64,000 bases of DNA from NCBI GenBank assembly GCA_013339895.1, contig JABACO010000004.1, positions 4,112,053-4,176,052 on the forward strand, given 5' to 3'. This DNA comes from Ephydatia muelleri (lineage: Eukaryota > Porifera > Demospongiae > Spongillida > Spongillidae). The notes beneath the pieces are model-generated. The model did no database searches. It was given only the letters and a program-made list of their open reading frames with translations, and was not told the origin of the DNA. The translations under genes were made by a program, and so were the position numbers. Of the stretch, positions 62,477 to 64,000 are shown piece after piece; positions within the stretch are counted from its first letter, which is position 1; each line of letters begins with the position of its first letter.

Positions 62477-63918
62477 CATTTTAAAATGTAAGCACATGCA
62501 GGTACATGTACGTCAACCTTTATATGCGGTTGACTCTCTCCTGCATGCTGCGCGAAGCGGGGAAGCTTTCAGCAACTATACAACTATAAATGAACTGGAA
62601 ATATGCACAATATTTATGCACGTATTGTAATTTTCATGGCATGGATTATGGATACAATCACATTTCATTCCGTTCAATTTATGATCAAGCTATAGCCTAT
62701 ACTACCACGCGCGCGTTAATGCATGTATAACTATCTATATATAACCATAGTCGCATGCACAATGTTTCATTCGACCAGAACTGTTATCTGTGTGAAATAA
62801 ATTTGGTATGCGCACAATAAATGTACTGCATGCCACCTTTTATTCTTCAATAGTGCAACTTTGCACGACATGGGTACCATCCTTTGTATTGGTTCGGATT
62901 TGGCGAGATTTCGGAGTACGGTGGATCACTAAAGTGCACTTCCATATCATAAGACGTAACATAAAGCGATTATAACTAGAGTCCTTTCGTGTTAAGAGTA
63001 ATACACATTTGGATATCATTACCAGACTCAGTGGTTACAGCATCCTCCGAAAAAATATTTAGGTCTAAACTCAAAAACGTAGACTTAATTGTCTCCATTT
63101 TGTAAGTGTTACCCATTTTAGGACCGGCAGTATATTAGTGCATATTCATTTATGCCATTACTTGCCATTGTGTGATATACGGGTTATGTAACAGACCAAA
63201 AGGGGCCCTCCGTCCCCATGCAAGTATAGCTTTCGACACCACACACGCGATCGATCGAGAACCAAAATCATTTCATCAATTGCAACGTCAACGTCTGTAT
63301 TGTTCTAATTGGTGAATGTTTGGTAAAAAATATACATGTATAAAAACGCAACTGCACATAAAGCTATAGGCTGATAGGTGCATTCAGATTACGCGATTGC
63401 AGTTCACTATATATTGTACAGTTTACACTCAATATGACAGGCTAGAAGTTATTTAAAATTACAATTTGCAAGCTTTCATAGTTACCACAACAGAAATCAT
63501 GCATTGGGATCTCAGAAACAAAAATAATGTAACTTTTACAACTTTGGTGACCGCTCATTTCTCCATATATGTTTAGAGATAAACGCTGGCTCGACAATAT
63601 ACACTAAACTAATGCAGATAAGGAGCTAGTTTCTGCCAACCAACGATGGATCCAGAATTTTTACAACGTTGGTGACAGTTCACAACGTTGGTGACAGCTC
63701 ATTTCTCTGTAATGAACTAACTGAAATGGCTAACTTATCTAGTGAATGATTAACTGGAGTCGTACGTATTTATAGTTATTTGGATACACTCAATTCCGTA
63801 TCAATGTAGTATTATTATATCTCCATATGATCCATGCACACATGAAACGTGCATTAATCTTGTAGATGTTCACAAAGTTGGCCAGGGCTCCGAAGGTGAC
63901 GTGGCACCTCCGAGGCTG
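62477..63918. other. AT-rich intergenic
   Basis: ACAACGTTGGTGACAG occurs twice at 63662-63700, and a related ACAACTTTGGTGACCG at 63538. No gene seen. Confidence 0.5.
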
Positions 63919-64000
63919 TGGCATTATACCAGACGTATAATTCGTAAAGTCGGTGGCCTCGCATAACGTTCATGATCAGCATCTGGTGGCTGTCCGTGCG
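63919..64000 (+). repeat. start of a fourth copy of the secreted-gene promoter region
   Basis: GGCATTATACCAGACG, ATTCGTAAAGTC and AACGTTCATGATCAGCATCT match 58098-58170, about 350 bp upstream of copy 3 of the secreted gene. The gene itself would lie just beyond the window. Confidence 0.75.

Overview
The window looks like nuclear DNA of an early-branching animal, most likely a demosponge. The evidence is a TRIM-NHL gene (RING, two B-boxes, coiled coil, filamin and NHL repeats), GT-AG introns of about 60-230 bp, an interstitial TTAGGG-type repeat, very many CA/TG microsatellites, and retroelement families that I associate with sponges and cnidarians. The phylum is an inference; a cnidarian is the main alternative. 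No tRNA, rRNA, CRISPR array or bacterial operon was seen.

Layout. 1-0.5 kb: 5' part of a frameshifted chitin-deacetylase gene. 2.2-3.1 kb: decayed retroelement-type protein. 3.3-8.2 kb: microsatellite, hairpin MITE and unassigned DNA. 8.2-10.4 kb: intact single-exon TRIM-NHL gene on the minus strand. 13.0-19.55 kb: a giant inverted repeat with arms of about 1.1 kb around CA/TG-rich DNA and a 79-bp MITE. 21.4-22.3 kb: a 15-bp G-rich minisatellite of about 60 copies, followed by CT-rich DNA. 24.10-28.15 kb: a probable CACTA-like DNA transposon (matching termini, 3-bp target duplication) holding a 151-bp satellite and two divergent multi-exon genes. 29.76-30.71 and 37.66-38.61 kb: two intact intronless genes for a secreted hevein domain (CBM18) joined to a NodB/CE4 deacetylase. 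32.65-33.79 kb: a hAT-like non-autonomous element with a perfect 8-bp target duplication.

From 41.0 to 60.6 kb there are three tandem units of about 5.7-7.6 kb, with a fourth probably starting at the right edge. Each holds decayed Ty3/Gypsy reverse transcriptase/RNase H and a two-exon gene for a small secreted cysteine-rich protein (two copies intact, one broken). Unit 1 was later entered by a 3.36-kb DNA transposon encoding a large, poorly known transposase-like protein. Unit 3 was entered by an 807-bp foldback element, homologous to the 13-19 kb arms, and by a 162-bp MITE. The right end holds an 0.8-kb palindrome and a fragment of a repeat-rich protein.

The functional genes are TRIM-NHL, the chitin deacetylases and the secreted cysteine-rich proteins. 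The deacetylases, fungal in architecture, GC-richer than their surroundings and intronless, are the best candidates for horizontally acquired genes. Most of the rest is a record of transposition and local duplication.
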